A DNA stretch of 64,000 nucleotides from Chromobacterium sp. ATCC 53434 (GTDB taxonomy: Bacteria; Pseudomonadota; Gammaproteobacteria; Burkholderiales; Chromobacteriaceae). Under the pieces are notes generated by a model. That model was not told where the DNA came from. It did no database searches and saw nothing but the letters and a program-made list of their open reading frames with translations. Of the stretch, positions 20,022-30,947 are shown one piece after another; position 1 is the first letter of the stretch; the number at the start of each line of letters is the position of its first letter. The stretch is taken from positions 4,278,001 through 4,342,000 of the forward strand of contig NZ_CP025429.1 in the NCBI RefSeq assembly GCF_002848345.1. The letters run 5' to 3'. A program made the translations under genes and the position numbers.

Positions 20022-20666
20022 TCATTTCGGAAACAGCCGTTCGGCCGGGAAATCGCCCTCGTTTTCCCAGAAGCCGCGCTCGCTGCGCTCGGTCAGCAGC
20101 CAACGGCCGTCCTGCAATTTCAAGCGTCCGTAACGGACGCGGAAGGCCTGCCCGTCCCACTGCCCGCTGGCCGGAAAATCCGGCGCGCACGACAGCAGCA
20201 GAAAGCCGCCGCGGGTCTCGCGCCAGTCGCTTTTCAGCGCGCGCGCCATCACAAACGGTTTGGCCGCGTCGCGTCGCGGCGGCTGGACGAAGACCAGGCC
20301 GTGTTCGCCGACGGTGAACGGCCGCGCCTCGACGCCGGAGTAGGAGCCGAAGCCGGCGCCATGGTTCTCCTCCAGCAAGAAGACCGGCTTGCCGCCGTCG
20401 CTGAGCCGGGTGCGTTCCAGCTTGGACAGCCGGCCCACCCGCAGCCGCGACAGCTGGCCGCCCTGACTGTCGTAGATCCGCAACTCCGCCTGCGCCAGCG
20501 GCGGTTTCCGTTCGTCGTCGCCGTCGGAGGCGTCGTCGAGGCCCTGCGCTCCGGCGTCCTGGTACAGGCAAAGCTTGAACGACTGCGCCGGGAAGCACTG
20601 CCGCTGCTCGAGACCGGCGCCGACGGCGACCGTCGGCAGCAACAGCAGCGGCCACAGACGGCGCAT
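20022..20666 (-). CDS. Exported protein of unknown function between amgK and murU
   Basis: A 214-residue protein that I do not recognise. It begins RRLWPLLLLPTVAVGAGLEQ, a short signal peptide, so the mature part is probably periplasmic. Cysteines occur in RQCFPAQSFKLCLY and LLSCAPDF. The ATG at 20666 overlaps the amgK stop (ATGA) and the gene ends 11 bases before murU begins, so it belongs to the recycling operon. A role linked to the cell wall is a guess from context. Confidence 0.75.
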   Translation of the reverse strand: MRRLWPLLLLPTVAVGAGLEQRQCFPAQSFKLCLYQDAGAQGLDDASDGDDERKPPLAQAELRIYDSQGGQLSRLRVGRLSKLERTRLSDGGKPVFLLEENHGAGFGSYSGVEARPFTVGEHGLVFVQPPRRDAAKPFVMARALKSDWRETRGGFLLLSCAPDFPASGQWDGQAFRVRYGRLKLQDGRWLLTERSERGFWENEGDFPAERLFPK

Positions 20667-21700
20667 CAGCCGCCCTTCACGCCGAGCACCGGGTAGCTGG
20701 ACTGCAGCTCGGCGTCGGTATCGTCGCGGCCGACCAGGTCCACCAGCAGCTGGTAGAACGGCGCCAGCTCGCCATAGCGGCGCGTGGTCCGCTTCAGGTA
20801 CTTGATGAAGCGCGGAATCTCGGCGCGGTACTTGTCCTTGCCGTCGCGGTGATGAAGCCGGGCGAAAATGCCGGCCACCTTCAGATGGCGCTGCACGCCC
20901 ATCCACTCGAAGGCGCGGTAGAAATCGTCGAAAGCCTCCGGCACCGGCAGGCCGGCGGCGCGCGCCTTCTCCCAGTAACGGATGGCCAGATCGAGCACGA
21001 AGTCCTCCTCCCATTCGATGAAGGCGTCGCGCAGCAGCGATGCCACGTCGTAGCTGATCGGACCGTGCACCGCGTCCTGGAAGTCCAGCACGCCGGGCGC
21101 GCCGGCGGTCAGCATCAGGTTGCGGACGATGAAGTCGCGGTGGACGAAGACCCTGGGCTGGGCCAGCAGCGCCGGCAACAGCGCCTTGACGCCGGCGTCC
21201 CACAGCCGGCGCTGGGCCGCGCTCAGCGGCTTGTCCAGCTCCTTGGCGCAGAACCACTCCGGGAACAGCTCCAGCTCGCGCGTCAACAGCGCCGCGTCGT
21301 ATTCGGGCAGCGCGCCGTCGCGGCTGCCGCGCTGGATCTCGATCAGCGTGTCCAGCGCCTCCAGCAGCAGATGGCGGTGCACCATCGGGCGCTCGTCGTG
21401 CTGCAGCGCGGCCAGATAGGTGACCTTGCCCAGATCCTCCAGCACCATGAAGCCCTGCTCGCGGTCGCGCAGGTAAATCTCGGGCACTTTCACCATGGCG
21501 AAGATGTCTCGCACCTTGACGTAGGCGTCGGTATTGATGTGTTCCGGCGGCGCGTCCATCACGATGCGGCTTGCGCCGTCGGGCCAGATCGCGCGGAAAT
21601 AGCGGCGGAAGTCGGCGTCGGCGGCGGCGAATTCAACCTGGATTTCGTCGCCAGGGTATTGCTGCGCCAGCCATTTCTTGAGCTGTTCCAGTCTTTGCAT
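20666..21700 (-). CDS. amgK: N-acetylmuramate/N-acetylglucosamine anomeric kinase
   Basis: AmgK phosphorylates the anomeric hydroxyl of MurNAc (and GlcNAc), feeding MurU. The 344-residue protein is an APH-type phosphotransferase: ADADFRRYFR at the nucleotide loop, GFMVLEDLG hinge, the catalytic HRDFIVRNLML with VLDFQDAVHGPISYDVASLLRDAF (the DFQD metal site). The order amgK-unknown-murU and the divergent position next to lptD resemble the arrangement known in Pseudomonas. The gene is the first of a four-gene unit ending in ruvC. Confidence 0.94.
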   Translation of the reverse strand: MQRLEQLKKWLAQQYPGDEIQVEFAAADADFRRYFRAIWPDGASRIVMDAPPEHINTDAYVKVRDIFAMVKVPEIYLRDREQGFMVLEDLGKVTYLAALQHDERPMVHRHLLLEALDTLIEIQRGSRDGALPEYDAALLTRELELFPEWFCAKELDKPLSAAQRRLWDAGVKALLPALLAQPRVFVHRDFIVRNLMLTAGAPGVLDFQDAVHGPISYDVASLLRDAFIEWEEDFVLDLAIRYWEKARAAGLPVPEAFDDFYRAFEWMGVQRHLKVAGIFARLHHRDGKDKYRAEIPRFIKYLKRTTRRYGELAPFYQLLVDLVGRDDTDAELQSSYPVLGVKGG

Positions 21701-21837
21701 GTCGCTTTATCGTGGTGCTGATAGAATTGAGCGATTTTATACTGCCCACAGCGGCCTGTTCACGCTAAATTTAGACGCGGCGCCGATCCTGCCGGCGTCG
21801 CCGAGACTTGGCGTCGACAAGCCCGAGCCCACAAGAT

Positions 21838-24120
21838 ATGGCTTTGTGCATGCCTAGACAAAAACTGAACCCGCTGGCGCTGGCCGTCGCCGCCGCCTTC
21901 GCCCTGAACGCCCATAACGCCCGCGCCGACGACGAGGCGCCGATCGCCCTGCCCACGCCGCCGAAGCAAGAAGGCCAGACCGTGGTCACCGCCGATAATC
22001 TCGACGGCGAAATAGGGGTGATCGTGCATGCCAAGGGCAATGCCGTGGCGACCCGCGACGACCAGAAAGTGGAAGCGGACTGGCTGGATTACTACCAGGC
22101 GAAAAACCGCGTCAAGGCCGGCGACCGCTTCCGCATGACCCGCGACGGCGACACGATAGACGGCACCACGCTCGATTACGACATCGGCGCCTACAGCGGC
22201 ACCGGCATGGATCCGGTGTTCTCGATGAAGCGGCAGGACGCGACGCCGAAGGGCGCCAAGCCGGTGACGATGCGCGGCGACGGCAGCCAACTGGACTTCC
22301 AGGGCCAGAATCAGTACCGCGTTTACGGCAGCCGGATGACCACCTGCGATCCCGGCGACGATGCCTGGTATCTGCATTCGTCCAGCACCGACCTCGACTA
22401 CAACAGCGGCGTCGGCGTCGCGCACAACGCCTGGATGCAGTTCTACGGCGTGCCCATCCTGTACACGCCGTGGCTGGATTTCCCGCTGAACGGCAACCGC
22501 AAGTCCGGCTTCCTCGCGCCGACGTTCAAGACCGGCACCGCCGGCACCGAGTTTGCGATCCCGTATTACTGGAATATCGCGCCGAACTACGACGCCACCA
22601 TCACGCCGCACTTCAACGACAAGCACGGCAATATGCTGGCCGGCGAGTTCCGCTACCTGCAGCCCGACTACCGCGGCACCATCTATACCGAGCAGCTGCC
22701 GAACGACAAGGTGACCAACACTTCGCGCTATGCCTGGAGCGCGACGCACAGCCAGAATCTCGGCCACGGCCTGTCCTTCGGCCTGAACTACAACCAGGTC
22801 TCGGACAAGACCTATTTCACCGACTTCGGCGACCAGGTGGCGGTCGCCTCCAACGTCAACCTCGACCGCTCGGCCTGGGTCAACTACAACATGGACTGGA
22901 CCGGCGGCGGCGCCAACGCGATGCTGCGCGTCCAGCACTATCAGAATCTGACGCTGAATCCGCAGCCGACCGACATCCCGTACGCGCGGATGCCGCAGCT
23001 GACGCTGAACGCCAGCCAGAAACTGCCGTCGAACTTCTCCGCCAGCCTGATCACCGATCTGACCCGTTTCGACCACCCCAGCCTGCAGACCGGCGACCGT
23101 TTCGTCGCCTACCCCAGTCTGACCTGGAACTTCGATCGCAGCTGGGGCTTCATCCGCCCGAAGATCGGCGTCAACTTCACCGAATACAATCTGAACGCCT
23201 ACCAGGGCCAGCCTCAGGGCACGATCACCCGCACGCTGCCGATATTCAGCACCGACGCCGGGCTGTATTTCGACCGCGACACGCAGTTCATGGGCCGCGA
23301 CCATCTGATGACGCTGGAACCGCGGCTGTTCTACGTCAACATCCCCAACAAGGATCAGAGCAAGCTTCCCAATTTCGACACCTCGGTCAACGACTTCAAC
23401 TTCGCCCAGCTGTTCACCGAGAACCGCTTCTCCGGCTACGACCGCATCAACGGCGCCAACGAGATCACCACCGCGCTGACCAGCCGCTTCATCGACCAGA
23501 GCAACGGCCTGGAGCGGCTGCGCATCTCTATCGGCAAGCGCTACTACTTCAGCCAGCAGGACATCGTACTGGCCGGCACGCCCGCCCAGGTGACCAATAC
23601 CGGCAACGACTGGATGCTGTCCGCCGGCGGCGACCTGAGCCGCTCGGTGCGGCTGGACAGCAACTACGAATACAACCCGACGATACAGGCGACGCAGCGC
23701 TATGACGTCCGGCTGCGCTACAACCCGGAGCCGGGCAAGATCGCCAGCTTCCGCTACCGCTACGGCGTCTACGAGCTGCAGGACGACAGCAACCTGCCCA
23801 ACTATGGCGGTTACGGTCCGCTGCGCCAGGTCGACGTGGCCGCGCAATGGCCGATCGCCCGCCGCTGGTACGCCATCGGCCGCTACAATTACTCGCTGAT
23901 CAGCCGCAAGCCTATTGATCAACTGGCCGGCTTTGAGTACAACGATGGCTGCTGGTCGGCGCGCTTCTATAGCCAGCGCTATGTCACCGACCTGACCACG
24001 ACCCGGAACGCGATATTCTTCCAGCTGGAACTGAAGGGGCTGGGAGCCCTGGGCAGCAACGCTCTGCAAGACACGTTGCGCCTGGCCATTCCCGGCTACA
24101 CCAAGACTAATGAGCAATAA
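21838..24120 (+). CDS. lptD: LPS assembly outer-membrane protein LptD
   Basis: LptD is the 26-strand barrel that, with LptE, inserts lipopolysaccharide into the outer leaflet. The 760-residue protein has a signal peptide (PLALAVAAAFALNAHNARA), an N-terminal OstA/LptA-like jellyroll (TVVTADNLDGEIGVIVHAKGNAV) and a long C-terminal barrel rich in aromatic beta strands. Cysteine residues such as MTTCDPGDD and NDGCWSARFY match the positions of the inter-domain disulfides. ATG 21838 is used; ATG 21850 (MPRQKLN) is an equally good start. surA follows nine bases later. Confidence 0.96.
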   Translation: MALCMPRQKLNPLALAVAAAFALNAHNARADDEAPIALPTPPKQEGQTVVTADNLDGEIGVIVHAKGNAVATRDDQKVEADWLDYYQAKNRVKAGDRFRMTRDGDTIDGTTLDYDIGAYSGTGMDPVFSMKRQDATPKGAKPVTMRGDGSQLDFQGQNQYRVYGSRMTTCDPGDDAWYLHSSSTDLDYNSGVGVAHNAWMQFYGVPILYTPWLDFPLNGNRKSGFLAPTFKTGTAGTEFAIPYYWNIAPNYDATITPHFNDKHGNMLAGEFRYLQPDYRGTIYTEQLPNDKVTNTSRYAWSATHSQNLGHGLSFGLNYNQVSDKTYFTDFGDQVAVASNVNLDRSAWVNYNMDWTGGGANAMLRVQHYQNLTLNPQPTDIPYARMPQLTLNASQKLPSNFSASLITDLTRFDHPSLQTGDRFVAYPSLTWNFDRSWGFIRPKIGVNFTEYNLNAYQGQPQGTITRTLPIFSTDAGLYFDRDTQFMGRDHLMTLEPRLFYVNIPNKDQSKLPNFDTSVNDFNFAQLFTENRFSGYDRINGANEITTALTSRFIDQSNGLERLRISIGKRYYFSQQDIVLAGTPAQVTNTGNDWMLSAGGDLSRSVRLDSNYEYNPTIQATQRYDVRLRYNPEPGKIASFRYRYGVYELQDDSNLPNYGGYGPLRQVDVAAQWPIARRWYAIGRYNYSLISRKPIDQLAGFEYNDGCWSARFYSQRYVTDLTTTRNAIFFQLELKGLGALGSNALQDTLRLAIPGYTKTNEQ

Positions 24121-24129
24121 AGCCTGACC

Positions 24130-25425
24130 ATGAAAAAGACCCTGCTTGTCCTGTTGATTGCCGGCGCCATGCAAGCGGCGCTGGCAGCTCCCGTCTCCCC
24201 GGTCCCGGTGCGCGAAGTCGATCGCATCGTCGCCGTGGTCAACAAGAACGTGATCACCTGGCAGGAGTTGCAAGCCCGGGTGGATGAGGCGATCAAGCAA
24301 CTGCAGGCGCAGAAGGTGACGCCGCCGTCCCGCGACGTGCTGGCGCGCCAGGTGCTTGAGCAGATGATCACCGAAGAGGTGCAGCTGCAGTACGCCACCA
24401 GCGGCGGCCTGAAGATAGACGACGCCGCCGTCGACCAGGCGATCGCCAACCTGGCCAAGCAGAACAAGCTGAGCAGCGACGGCCTGAAGGCCCAGCTGGC
24501 CAAGGACGGCATCACGATGAGCCAGCTGCGCGCCGACATCCGCCGCGAACTGACGATTTCGCGGCTGCGCGACAGCGAAGTCGCCTCGCGGGTATCGGTC
24601 AGCGACAGCGAGGTGGACCAGGTGCTGAAGAGCGCCCAGAGCGCCAACCGCACCGAATACCACCTGGCCAGCATCCTGATCAGCGTGCCCGAACGCGCCG
24701 ACGCCAAGCAGATCGACGCGCTGTCGCAGAAGGTGCACAAGGCGCTGAGCGACCTCGACGCCGGCCAGCCGTTCGCCAAGGTGTCCGCCACCTACTCCGA
24801 CGCGCCGAACGCGCTGAAGGGCGGCGACATGGACTGGCGCAGCGCCACCTCGCTGCCGGTGGAGTTCGTCCAGATGCTGGAACAGCTGAAAACCGGCGCG
24901 CATACCGATGTGGTCCGCACCCAGCAGGGCTTCTTCATCTTCCAGCTGCAGGACAAGCGCGCCGGCGGCGCGCCGATGATGGTGGAGCAATACCATGTCC
25001 GCCATATCCTGATCCGCACCAACGAGGCGGTGTCCGAAGCCGACGCCCGCGCCCGCATCGACCAGGTCCGCGACCGCATCATGCGCGGCGCCAAGTTCGC
25101 CGACATGGCCAAGCTGTATTCGGAGGACGGCAGCAACGCCAAGGGCGGCGACCTCGGCTGGGTCAATCTCGGCGATCTGGTGCCGGAATTCGAGAAGGCG
25201 ATGGTGGCCCTGCCGGTCGACCAGCTGTCGCAGCCGGTGCGCAGCCCGTTCGGCTGGCACTTGATCCTGGTCGAGGGCCGTCGCAATCAGGACGTCTCCA
25301 GCGATCACGAGAAGATGGCGATCAAGCAGCAGATCCGTTCCCGCAAGATGGAACAGGCCTACGCCGACTGGGTGCGCCAGCTGCGCGACTCGGCCTTCGT
25401 CGAAGAGCATCTGGACGACAAGTGA
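24130..25425 (+). CDS. surA: Periplasmic chaperone / peptidyl-prolyl isomerase SurA
   Basis: SurA escorts outer-membrane proteins, including LptD, to the BAM complex. The 431-residue product has a signal peptide, the SurA_N domain ([18 protein letters not shown]), two parvulin domains at about 175-275 and 288-388 (the second with [15 protein letters not shown] and [19 protein letters not shown]) and a C-terminal helix. It sits in the conserved lptD-surA-pdxA order and its stop overlaps pdxA (TGATG). Confidence 0.96.
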   Translation: MKKTLLVLLIAGAMQAALAAPVSPVPVREVDRIVAVVNKNVITWQELQARVDEAIKQLQAQKVTPPSRDVLARQVLEQMITEEVQLQYATSGGLKIDDAAVDQAIANLAKQNKLSSDGLKAQLAKDGITMSQLRADIRRELTISRLRDSEVASRVSVSDSEVDQVLKSAQSANRTEYHLASILISVPERADAKQIDALSQKVHKALSDLDAGQPFAKVSATYSDAPNALKGGDMDWRSATSLPVEFVQMLEQLKTGAHTDVVRTQQGFFIFQLQDKRAGGAPMMVEQYHVRHILIRTNEAVSEADARARIDQVRDRIMRGAKFADMAKLYSEDGSNAKGGDLGWVNLGDLVPEFEKAMVALPVDQLSQPVRSPFGWHLILVEGRRNQDVSSDHEKMAIKQQIRSRKMEQAYADWVRQLRDSAFVEEHLDDK

Positions 25426-26399
25426 TGACGGACAGGCCCGTTCTGGCGGTCACCGCCGGCGAACCGGCCGGCATCGGCCCGGACCTGGCGCTGCGGCTGC
25501 CCGAGCTGGCGCCGGAAGCCCGCTGCGTCGTCGTCGCCGACCGCGGCCTCTTGGCCGGCCGCGCCGCGGCGCTCGGACTGGATGTCGGGCTGACCGACTA
25601 CCGCGCGGGCCGGCCGGCGCCGGCCGGCGCGCTGGAGGTGCTGCACGTGCCGCTGGCCGCGGCGGCCGAGGCCGGCAGACTGAATCCTGCCAACGGCCGC
25701 TATGTGCTCGCCACGCTGGACGCGGCGATAGACGGCTGCGTATCCGGCGAATTCGCCGCGATGGTGACGGCGCCGGTGCACAAGGGCGTGATCAACGACG
25801 CCGGCGTGCCGTTCACCGGCCATACCGAATACCTGGCCGAACGCACCGGGACCAAGAAGGTCGTGATGATGCTGGCCGGCGGCGGCATGCGCGTCGCGCT
25901 CGCCACCACCCATCTGCCCTTGCGCGAGGTCGCCGACGCCGTCACCGCGCCGCTGCTGTTCGAAACCATCCGCATCCTGCACGCCGATCTGGTCGGCAAG
26001 TTCGGCATCGCCGCGCCGCGCATCCTGGTGGCCGGCCTCAATCCGCACGCCGGCGAAAGCGGCCACATGGGACGCGAGGAGATAGACGTCATCGAGCCGG
26101 CGCTGGAAGCGCTGCGCGCCGAAGGCATCCGCCTGATCGGCCCGCTGCCGGCCGACACGCTGTTCAACCCGGACAAGCTGGCCGCCGCCGACGCGGTGCT
26201 GGCGATGTACCACGACCAGGGCCTGCCTGTGCTGAAGCACGCCAGCTTCGGCGCCGGCATCAATATCACGCTGGGCCTGCCCATCGTCCGCACCTCGGTC
26301 GATCACGGCACCGCGCTGGATCTGGCCGGCACCGGCCGCGCCGATCCGGGCAGCCTGATCGAGGCGGTGCGGCTGGCCGCGCAACTGGCCGGCCGCTAA
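25425..26399 (+). CDS. pdxA: 4-hydroxythreonine-4-phosphate dehydrogenase
   Basis: PdxA oxidises 4-phosphohydroxy-L-threonine in DXP-dependent pyridoxal phosphate synthesis. The 324-residue product shows [36 protein letters not shown], the metal-binding His in [21 protein letters not shown] and [11 protein letters not shown], all PdxA signatures. ATG 25425 overlaps the surA stop. In many gammaproteobacteria rsmA (ksgA), apaG and apaH follow; here the operon ends with pdxA. Confidence 0.96.
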   Translation: MTDRPVLAVTAGEPAGIGPDLALRLPELAPEARCVVVADRGLLAGRAAALGLDVGLTDYRAGRPAPAGALEVLHVPLAAAAEAGRLNPANGRYVLATLDAAIDGCVSGEFAAMVTAPVHKGVINDAGVPFTGHTEYLAERTGTKKVVMMLAGGGMRVALATTHLPLREVADAVTAPLLFETIRILHADLVGKFGIAAPRILVAGLNPHAGESGHMGREEIDVIEPALEALRAEGIRLIGPLPADTLFNPDKLAAADAVLAMYHDQGLPVLKHASFGAGINITLGLPIVRTSVDHGTALDLAGTGRADPGSLIEAVRLAAQLAGR

Positions 26400-26714
26400 C
26401 GGGCCCACTCGGCAGAACCGGCGCGCCGCGCGCCCAGGCGCCGCTGAGCGTCCTCCCCGGCCATTCTCCGACCCGCGCCTCGCGGCCGATGCCATCGGGC
26501 GTCTCTCCAGCCCAAAACAGCGCCGGCATCGCCGTCCCTCGCCATTCCCGCTGAATAAAATATCCAGATCAGCGTCAATGACGCCTGCCCGGTTCCGGCC
26601 GGCAATATCTTGATATAAAGAGGAAAAAACCCTGCCAAACGCGTATTTTTCGCAGCGCAGCAATTGGGATACACTGACAGACATTCCTCTAAATAAAATC
26701 CAGCTTGCGGACAA
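26400..26714 (+). other. Intergenic region upstream of the large oxidoreductase gene
   Basis: A 315-base gap without a convincing gene. The second half (about 26555-26700) is AT-rich with short runs such as TGATATAAAGAGG and GGATACACTG. It is the probable promoter region, but I cannot fix a -10/-35 pair with confidence. No terminator hairpin with a T tract is evident after pdxA. Confidence 0.5.
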
Positions 26715-29700
26715 ATGACAGCCATCACCAGCGAACAACGCCTGCGGGAGATCCCGTACAACTACACCTCGTACTCCGATCGCGAAATCATCATCCGCCT
26801 GCTCGGCGAACCGATGTGGCAGTTGCTGGACGCCTTGCGCGGCGAGCGCAAGACCGGCCGCTCCGCGCGCATGCTGTTCGAGGTGTTGGGCGACATCTGG
26901 GTGGTGGACCGCAACCCCTATCTGGTCGACGACCTGCTGGACAATCCGAAGCGCCTGTCGGCGCTGGTGGAGGCGATGCGCCACCGTCTCCACGAGGTGG
27001 AAAAGCGCCGCCACGGCAACGGCCGCGTCGAAGAGATGATCGCCGCCGCGCACGCGGCCGTCGACGCCTTCGCCCGCCAGTTCGACGAGACCCGCGAATT
27101 GCGCGCCCGCGTGCTGAAGAAGCTGACCCGGCTGACCCGCCGCGACAATATCCAGTTCGACGGCCTGTCCCGCGTCGCCCACGTCACCGACGCCACCGAC
27201 TGGCGCGTCGAATATCCGTTCGTGGTGCTGAGTCCGGACAGCGAGGCCGAGATGGCGCCGCTGGTGCGCGCCTGCATCGAGCTGGAGCTGACCATCATCC
27301 CGCGCGGCGGCGGCACCGGCTACACCGGCGGCGCGGTGCCGCTGGACCGGATGAGCGCGGTGATCAACACCGAGAAGCTGGACCGCCACCTCGGCGTGGA
27401 GCACATCGAACTGCCGGGGCTCTCCGGCCGGCGCGCCACCATCTACTGCGGCGCCGGCGTGGTCACCGCCCGGGTGTCCGAGGCCGCGTCGGCCGCCAGC
27501 CTGGTGTTCGCGGTGGACCCGACCTCGGCCGAGGCCTCCTGTATCGGCGGCAATATCGCGATGAACGCCGGCGGCAAAAAAGCGGTGCTGTGGGGCACCA
27601 CGCTGGACAACCTGGCCAGCTGGAAGATGGTGGATCCGGACGGCCGCTGGCTGTTCGTTGAACGGATAGGCCACAACTACGGCAAGATCCACGACGTCGA
27701 CGTCGCCCGCTTCCGCGTGTCGCGGCTGGCCGACGACGGCAAGACCGTCGAGGAGAGCCGCGAACTGAACATCCCCGGCAGCGCCTTCCGCAAGGTGGGC
27801 CTGGGCAAGGACGTCACCGACAAATTCCTGGCCGGCCTGCCCGGCGTGCAGAAGGAAGGCTGCGACGGCATCATCACCAGCGCCCGCTTCGTGCTGCACC
27901 GGATGCCGGGCCACACCCGCACCGTGTGTCTGGAATTCTTCGGCACCGTAGCCGAGGCGACGCCGGCCATCGTCGAGATCACCGACCTGTTCAAGCCGGG
28001 CGGCGCCTGCCTGGCCGCCGGCGTGCAGCTGGCCGGCCTGGAGCACCTGGACTGGCGCTATGTGCGCGCGGTCGGCTACGCCACCAAGGCCAAGAGCCGC
28101 GGCCGGCCGAAAATGGTGCTGATCGCCGACATCGTCTCCGACGATGAGAATGCCGCCGCCGAGGCCGCCAGCCAGGTGGTCCGCATCGCCAACGCCCGCC
28201 ACGGCGAGGGCTTCATCGCGGTGACGCCGGAGGCGCGCAAGACCTTCTGGCTGGACCGCAGCCGCACCGCCGCCATCGCCAAGCACACCAACGCGTTCAA
28301 GATCAACGAGGACGTGGTGATCCCGCTACCGCGCCTCGGCGACTACAGCGACGGCATCGAACGCATCAATATCGAGTTATCCATCGCCAACAAGATAGAA
28401 CTGCTGGACACGCTGACCGAGTACTTCCACGGCCGGCTGCCGGTGGACAAGATGGACACCAACCTGCCGTCGGAAGAGCTGATAGGCGACCGCCGCGCCG
28501 CCGCGCTGTCGCTGCTGGCCGTCCATCGCGACCGCTGGCAGTGGCTGCTCGACCACATGGACGCGCCATTCCACGAATACGCCGCCCGCTGGCCGGACGC
28601 GCCGCGGGAAGGCGCCGCCGCGCGGCCGGACACCGTGTTCCACGCGCTGCGCGACTTCACGCTGCGCGTCAGCTGGAAACGCGAGGTGCTGGCCGAGCTG
28701 GAACAGCTGTTCTCCGGCAACGCCGCCGTCGGCATCCGCGCCGCCATCGGCGAGCTGCAGAAACACGTGCTGCGCGGCCGGGTCTTCGTCGCGCTGCACA
28801 TGCACGCCGGCGACGGCAACGTGCACACCAATCTGCCGGTCAACTCCGACAACTACCGGATGCTGCAGACCGCCCACCACGCGGTCGAGCGCATCATGGC
28901 GCTGGCGCGCGCGCTCGGCGGCGTGATCTCCGGCGAGCACGGCATAGGCATCACCAAGCTGGAATTCCTCAACGACGACGAGATCGCCCCGTTCCGCAGC
29001 TACAAGCAGCAAGTGGACCCGAACGGCCACTTCAACCGCGGCAAGCTGCTACCGGGCGCCGACCTCAGCCAGGCCTACACGCCGTCGTTCTCGCTGTTGG
29101 GCGCCGAATCGCTGATCCTGGAACAGTCCGACATCGGCCAGATCAACGACTCGATCAAGGACTGCCTGCGCTGCGGCAAGTGCAAGCCGGTGTGCTCGAC
29201 CCACGTGCCGCGCGCCAACCTGCTTTATTCCCCGCGCAACAAGATCCTCGGCGTCGGCCTGTTGACCGAGGCCTTCCTGTACGAGGAGCAGACCCGGCGC
29301 GGCGTCAGCCTGAAGCACTTCGAGGAGCTGTCCGACGTCGCCGACCACTGCACGGTCTGCCACCGCTGCGTCAAACCCTGCCCGGTGAAGATAGACTTCG
29401 GCGACGTGTCGGTGGCGATGCGCAACTTCCTCAGGAAGGCCGGCAAGAAGAAATTCAACCCCGGCACCGCGCTGGGCATGGCCTTCCTGACCGCCAAGGA
29501 TCCGGCGACGATCAAGACCATACGCGCCGGCCTGGTCGGCGTCGGCTACCAGGCGCAGCGGCTCGGCAACAGCGTCGGCAAGCGGCTCGGCCTGCTCGCC
29601 GGCCAGAAGAAACAGCCGCCGGCCACCGTCGGCCCAGCGCCGGTCAAACAGCAGGTGATCCACTTCATCAACCGGCCGATGCCGGGCGGCCTGCCGAAAA

Positions 29701-30569
29701 AAACCGCGCGCGCGCTGTTGGACGTCGAGGATCCGCACATCGTGCCGGTGATCCGCAATCCGCAGGCGGCCGAGGACGCCGAGGCGGTGTTCTACTTCCC
29801 CGGCTGCGGTTCGGAACGGCTGTTCAGCCAGGTCGGCCTCGCCACCCAGGCGATGCTGTGGCATGTCGGCGCGCAGACGGTGCTGCCGCCCGGCTATCTG
29901 TGCTGCGGCTACCCGCAGACCAGCGCCGGCTACCAGGACAAGGGCGACGCGATCACCACCGAGAACCGCGTGCTGTTCCACCGCGTCGCCAACACGCTGA
30001 ACTATCTGGACATCAAGACCGTGGTGGTCAGCTGCGGCACCTGCTTCGACCAGCTGGCGCACTACCGCTTCGAGGACATCTTCCCCGGCTGCCGCGTCAT
30101 CGACATCCACGAATACCTGATGGAAAAAGGCGTCAAGCTGGACGGCATCCAGGGCCAGCAGTATCTCTATCACGACCCCTGCCACACGCCGATGAAGACC
30201 CACCAGCCGCTGAAGGTGGTCAACGAACTGATGGGCGGCGGCGTGCCGCTGACCGACCGCTGCTGCGGCGAGGCCGGCACCTTCGCCGCCAGCCGGCCGG
30301 ACATCGCCACCCAGGTGCGCGCGCGCAAAGAGGAAGAGATCCACAACAATCTGCAAGCGCTGACCGGCGGCGCGGCGCCGGCCAAGCCGGTGAAGATCCT
30401 GACCTCCTGCCCGTCCTGCCTGCAGGGCCTGTCGCGCTACAGTCCGGACACCGGCACCGAGGCCGACTACATCGTCGTCGAGATCGCCCGCCACCTGCTG
30501 GGCGAAAACTGGCTGCCGGACTATGTGGCCCGCGCCCGCAACGGCGGCATCGAAAGAGTGCTGTTGTAA
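26715..30569 (+). CDS. Large FAD-linked oxidoreductase with DUF3683, Fe-S and CCG domains
   Basis: A 1284-residue multidomain redox protein, common in betaproteobacteria and often annotated as a D-lactate-dehydrogenase-like enzyme. Order: DUF3683 (about 1-150); FAD_binding_4 with [13 protein letters not shown] and [15 protein letters not shown] (about 165-400); FAD-oxidase C domain with [15 protein letters not shown] and [10 protein letters not shown] (about 690-760); two 4Fe-4S motifs, [12 protein letters not shown] from residue 817 and [12 protein letters not shown] from 879; then two cysteine-rich CCG domains ([15 protein letters not shown], and [14 protein letters not shown]) as in GlpC/LutA-type subunits. 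It is therefore dehydrogenase and electron-transfer chain in one chain, probably passing electrons to quinone. The substrate (D-lactate, glycolate or another 2-hydroxyacid) is not determined by the sequence. Confidence 0.9.
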   Translation: MTAITSEQRLREIPYNYTSYSDREIIIRLLGEPMWQLLDALRGERKTGRSARMLFEVLGDIWVVDRNPYLVDDLLDNPKRLSALVEAMRHRLHEVEKRRHGNGRVEEMIAAAHAAVDAFARQFDETRELRARVLKKLTRLTRRDNIQFDGLSRVAHVTDATDWRVEYPFVVLSPDSEAEMAPLVRACIELELTIIPRGGGTGYTGGAVPLDRMSAVINTEKLDRHLGVEHIELPGLSGRRATIYCGAGVVTARVSEAASAASLVFAVDPTSAEASCIGGNIAMNAGGKKAVLWGTTLDNLASWKMVDPDGRWLFVERIGHNYGKIHDVDVARFRVSRLADDGKTVEESRELNIPGSAFRKVGLGKDVTDKFLAGLPGVQKEGCDGIITSARFVLHRMPGHTRTVCLEFFGTVAEATPAIVEITDLFKPGGACLAAGVQLAGLEHLDWRYVRAVGYATKAKSRGRPKMVLIADIVSDDENAAAEAASQVVRIANARHGEGFIAVTPEARKTFWLDRSRTAAIAKHTNAFKINEDVVIPLPRLGDYSDGIERINIELSIANKIELLDTLTEYFHGRLPVDKMDTNLPSEELIGDRRAAALSLLAVHRDRWQWLLDHMDAPFHEYAARWPDAPREGAAARPDTVFHALRDFTLRVSWKREVLAELEQLFSGNAAVGIRAAIGELQKHVLRGRVFVALHMHAGDGNVHTNLPVNSDNYRMLQTAHHAVERIMALARALGGVISGEHGIGITKLEFLNDDEIAPFRSYKQQVDPNGHFNRGKLLPGADLSQAYTPSFSLLGAESLILEQSDIGQINDSIKDCLRCGKCKPVCSTHVPRANLLYSPRNKILGVGLLTEAFLYEEQTRRGVSLKHFEELSDVADHCTVCHRCVKPCPVKIDFGDVSVAMRNFLRKAGKKKFNPGTALGMAFLTAKDPATIKTIRAGLVGVGYQAQRLGNSVGKRLGLLAGQKKQPPATVGPAPVKQQVIHFINRPMPGGLPKKTARALLDVEDPHIVPVIRNPQAAEDAEAVFYFPGCGSERLFSQVGLATQAMLWHVGAQTVLPPGYLCCGYPQTSAGYQDKGDAITTENRVLFHRVANTLNYLDIKTVVVSCGTCFDQLAHYRFEDIFPGCRVIDIHEYLMEKGVKLDGIQGQQYLYHDPCHTPMKTHQPLKVVNELMGGGVPLTDRCCGEAGTFAASRPDIATQVRARKEEEIHNNLQALTGGAAPAKPVKILTSCPSCLQGLSRYSPDTGTEADYIVVEIARHLLGENWLPDYVARARNGGIERVLL

Positions 30570-30576
30570 ATCCGTT

Positions 30577-30605
30577 CCCGGCCCTTCCGCCCAGGAAGGG
30601 CCGGG
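30577..30605 (+). terminator. Strong hairpin after the oxidoreductase gene
   Basis: CCCGGCCCTTCC and GGAAGGGCCGGG form a perfect 12-bp stem with a GCCCA loop, eight bases past the stop. A T tract is missing, so termination is plausible but not certain. Confidence 0.5.
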
Positions 30606-30607
30606 GC

Positions 30608-30638
30608 TTGACCTTGCCGTTGCGGCAAGGTCCACACT
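30608..30638 (+). promoter_or_regulatory. MerR-type operator/promoter with 19-bp spacer
   Basis: TTGACC (30608-30613), a 19-base spacer, then CACACT (30633-30638). A perfect 23-base dyad (arms GACCTTGCCG and CGGCAAGGTC around TTG, 30610-30632) fills the spacer. Overlong 19-bp spacers containing such ACCTTGCC/GGCAAGGT dyads are the hallmark of promoters controlled by MerR-family proteins. It lies 31 bases before the remnant gene at 30669, so it was probably an autoregulated promoter. Confidence 0.75.
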
Positions 30639-30668
30639 GCCTCCATCCGCCACCACGCGACTCGATCG

Positions 30669-30947
30669 ATGCTCACCATCGGACAACTGGCCCGCTGCTA
30701 CCTGCCGGCGCAGGTGGCTATGCTCGGCCGCATCGTCATGCTGCGCGAACTGGGTCTGCCGCTGCGCGCTGACAGAGCTGTACATCCCGATACGCTGACC
30801 GATGGCACAGCTAGGCCCGGATCGGCGCCATTCCTGATCGGGCGCGCCGCGCGGAGCCCCGCCCCCCTCCCAATGCTTGCCCCCGGTGCTCAAGGCCTTC
30901 TCTGCCGGCGCCTGCCGATGCCGACGCCCCACGTTTTCCGCCGCTGA
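30669..30947 (+). pseudogene. Remnant of a MerR-family regulator with an internal deletion
   Basis: The frame starts MLTIGQLAR, the usual first turn of a MerR helix-turn-helix. It then jumps within a few residues to LGRIVMLRELGLPLR, which resembles the later RLxRIxxLRxLGxxL helix of the same family. About 45 residues containing the recognition helix and wing (normally ...HYDxIGLL...YRLY...) are missing. Downstream of residue 40 the translation is a Pro/Ala/Arg-rich shadow without family similarity. The gene is judged broken; the preserved MerR-type operator upstream supports its identity. Confidence 0.55.

Noticed and set aside
21760..25410. A 1216-codon minus-strand open frame across lptD and surA
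   Set aside because: It is the mirror of two well-supported conserved genes; its translation (Gln/His/Val/Ala/Gly-rich) has no domain signatures.
25359..28286. A 975-codon minus-strand open frame across pdxA and the oxidoreductase
   Set aside because: Antisense shadow of two genes with clear catalytic motifs; no ribosome site or family similarity.
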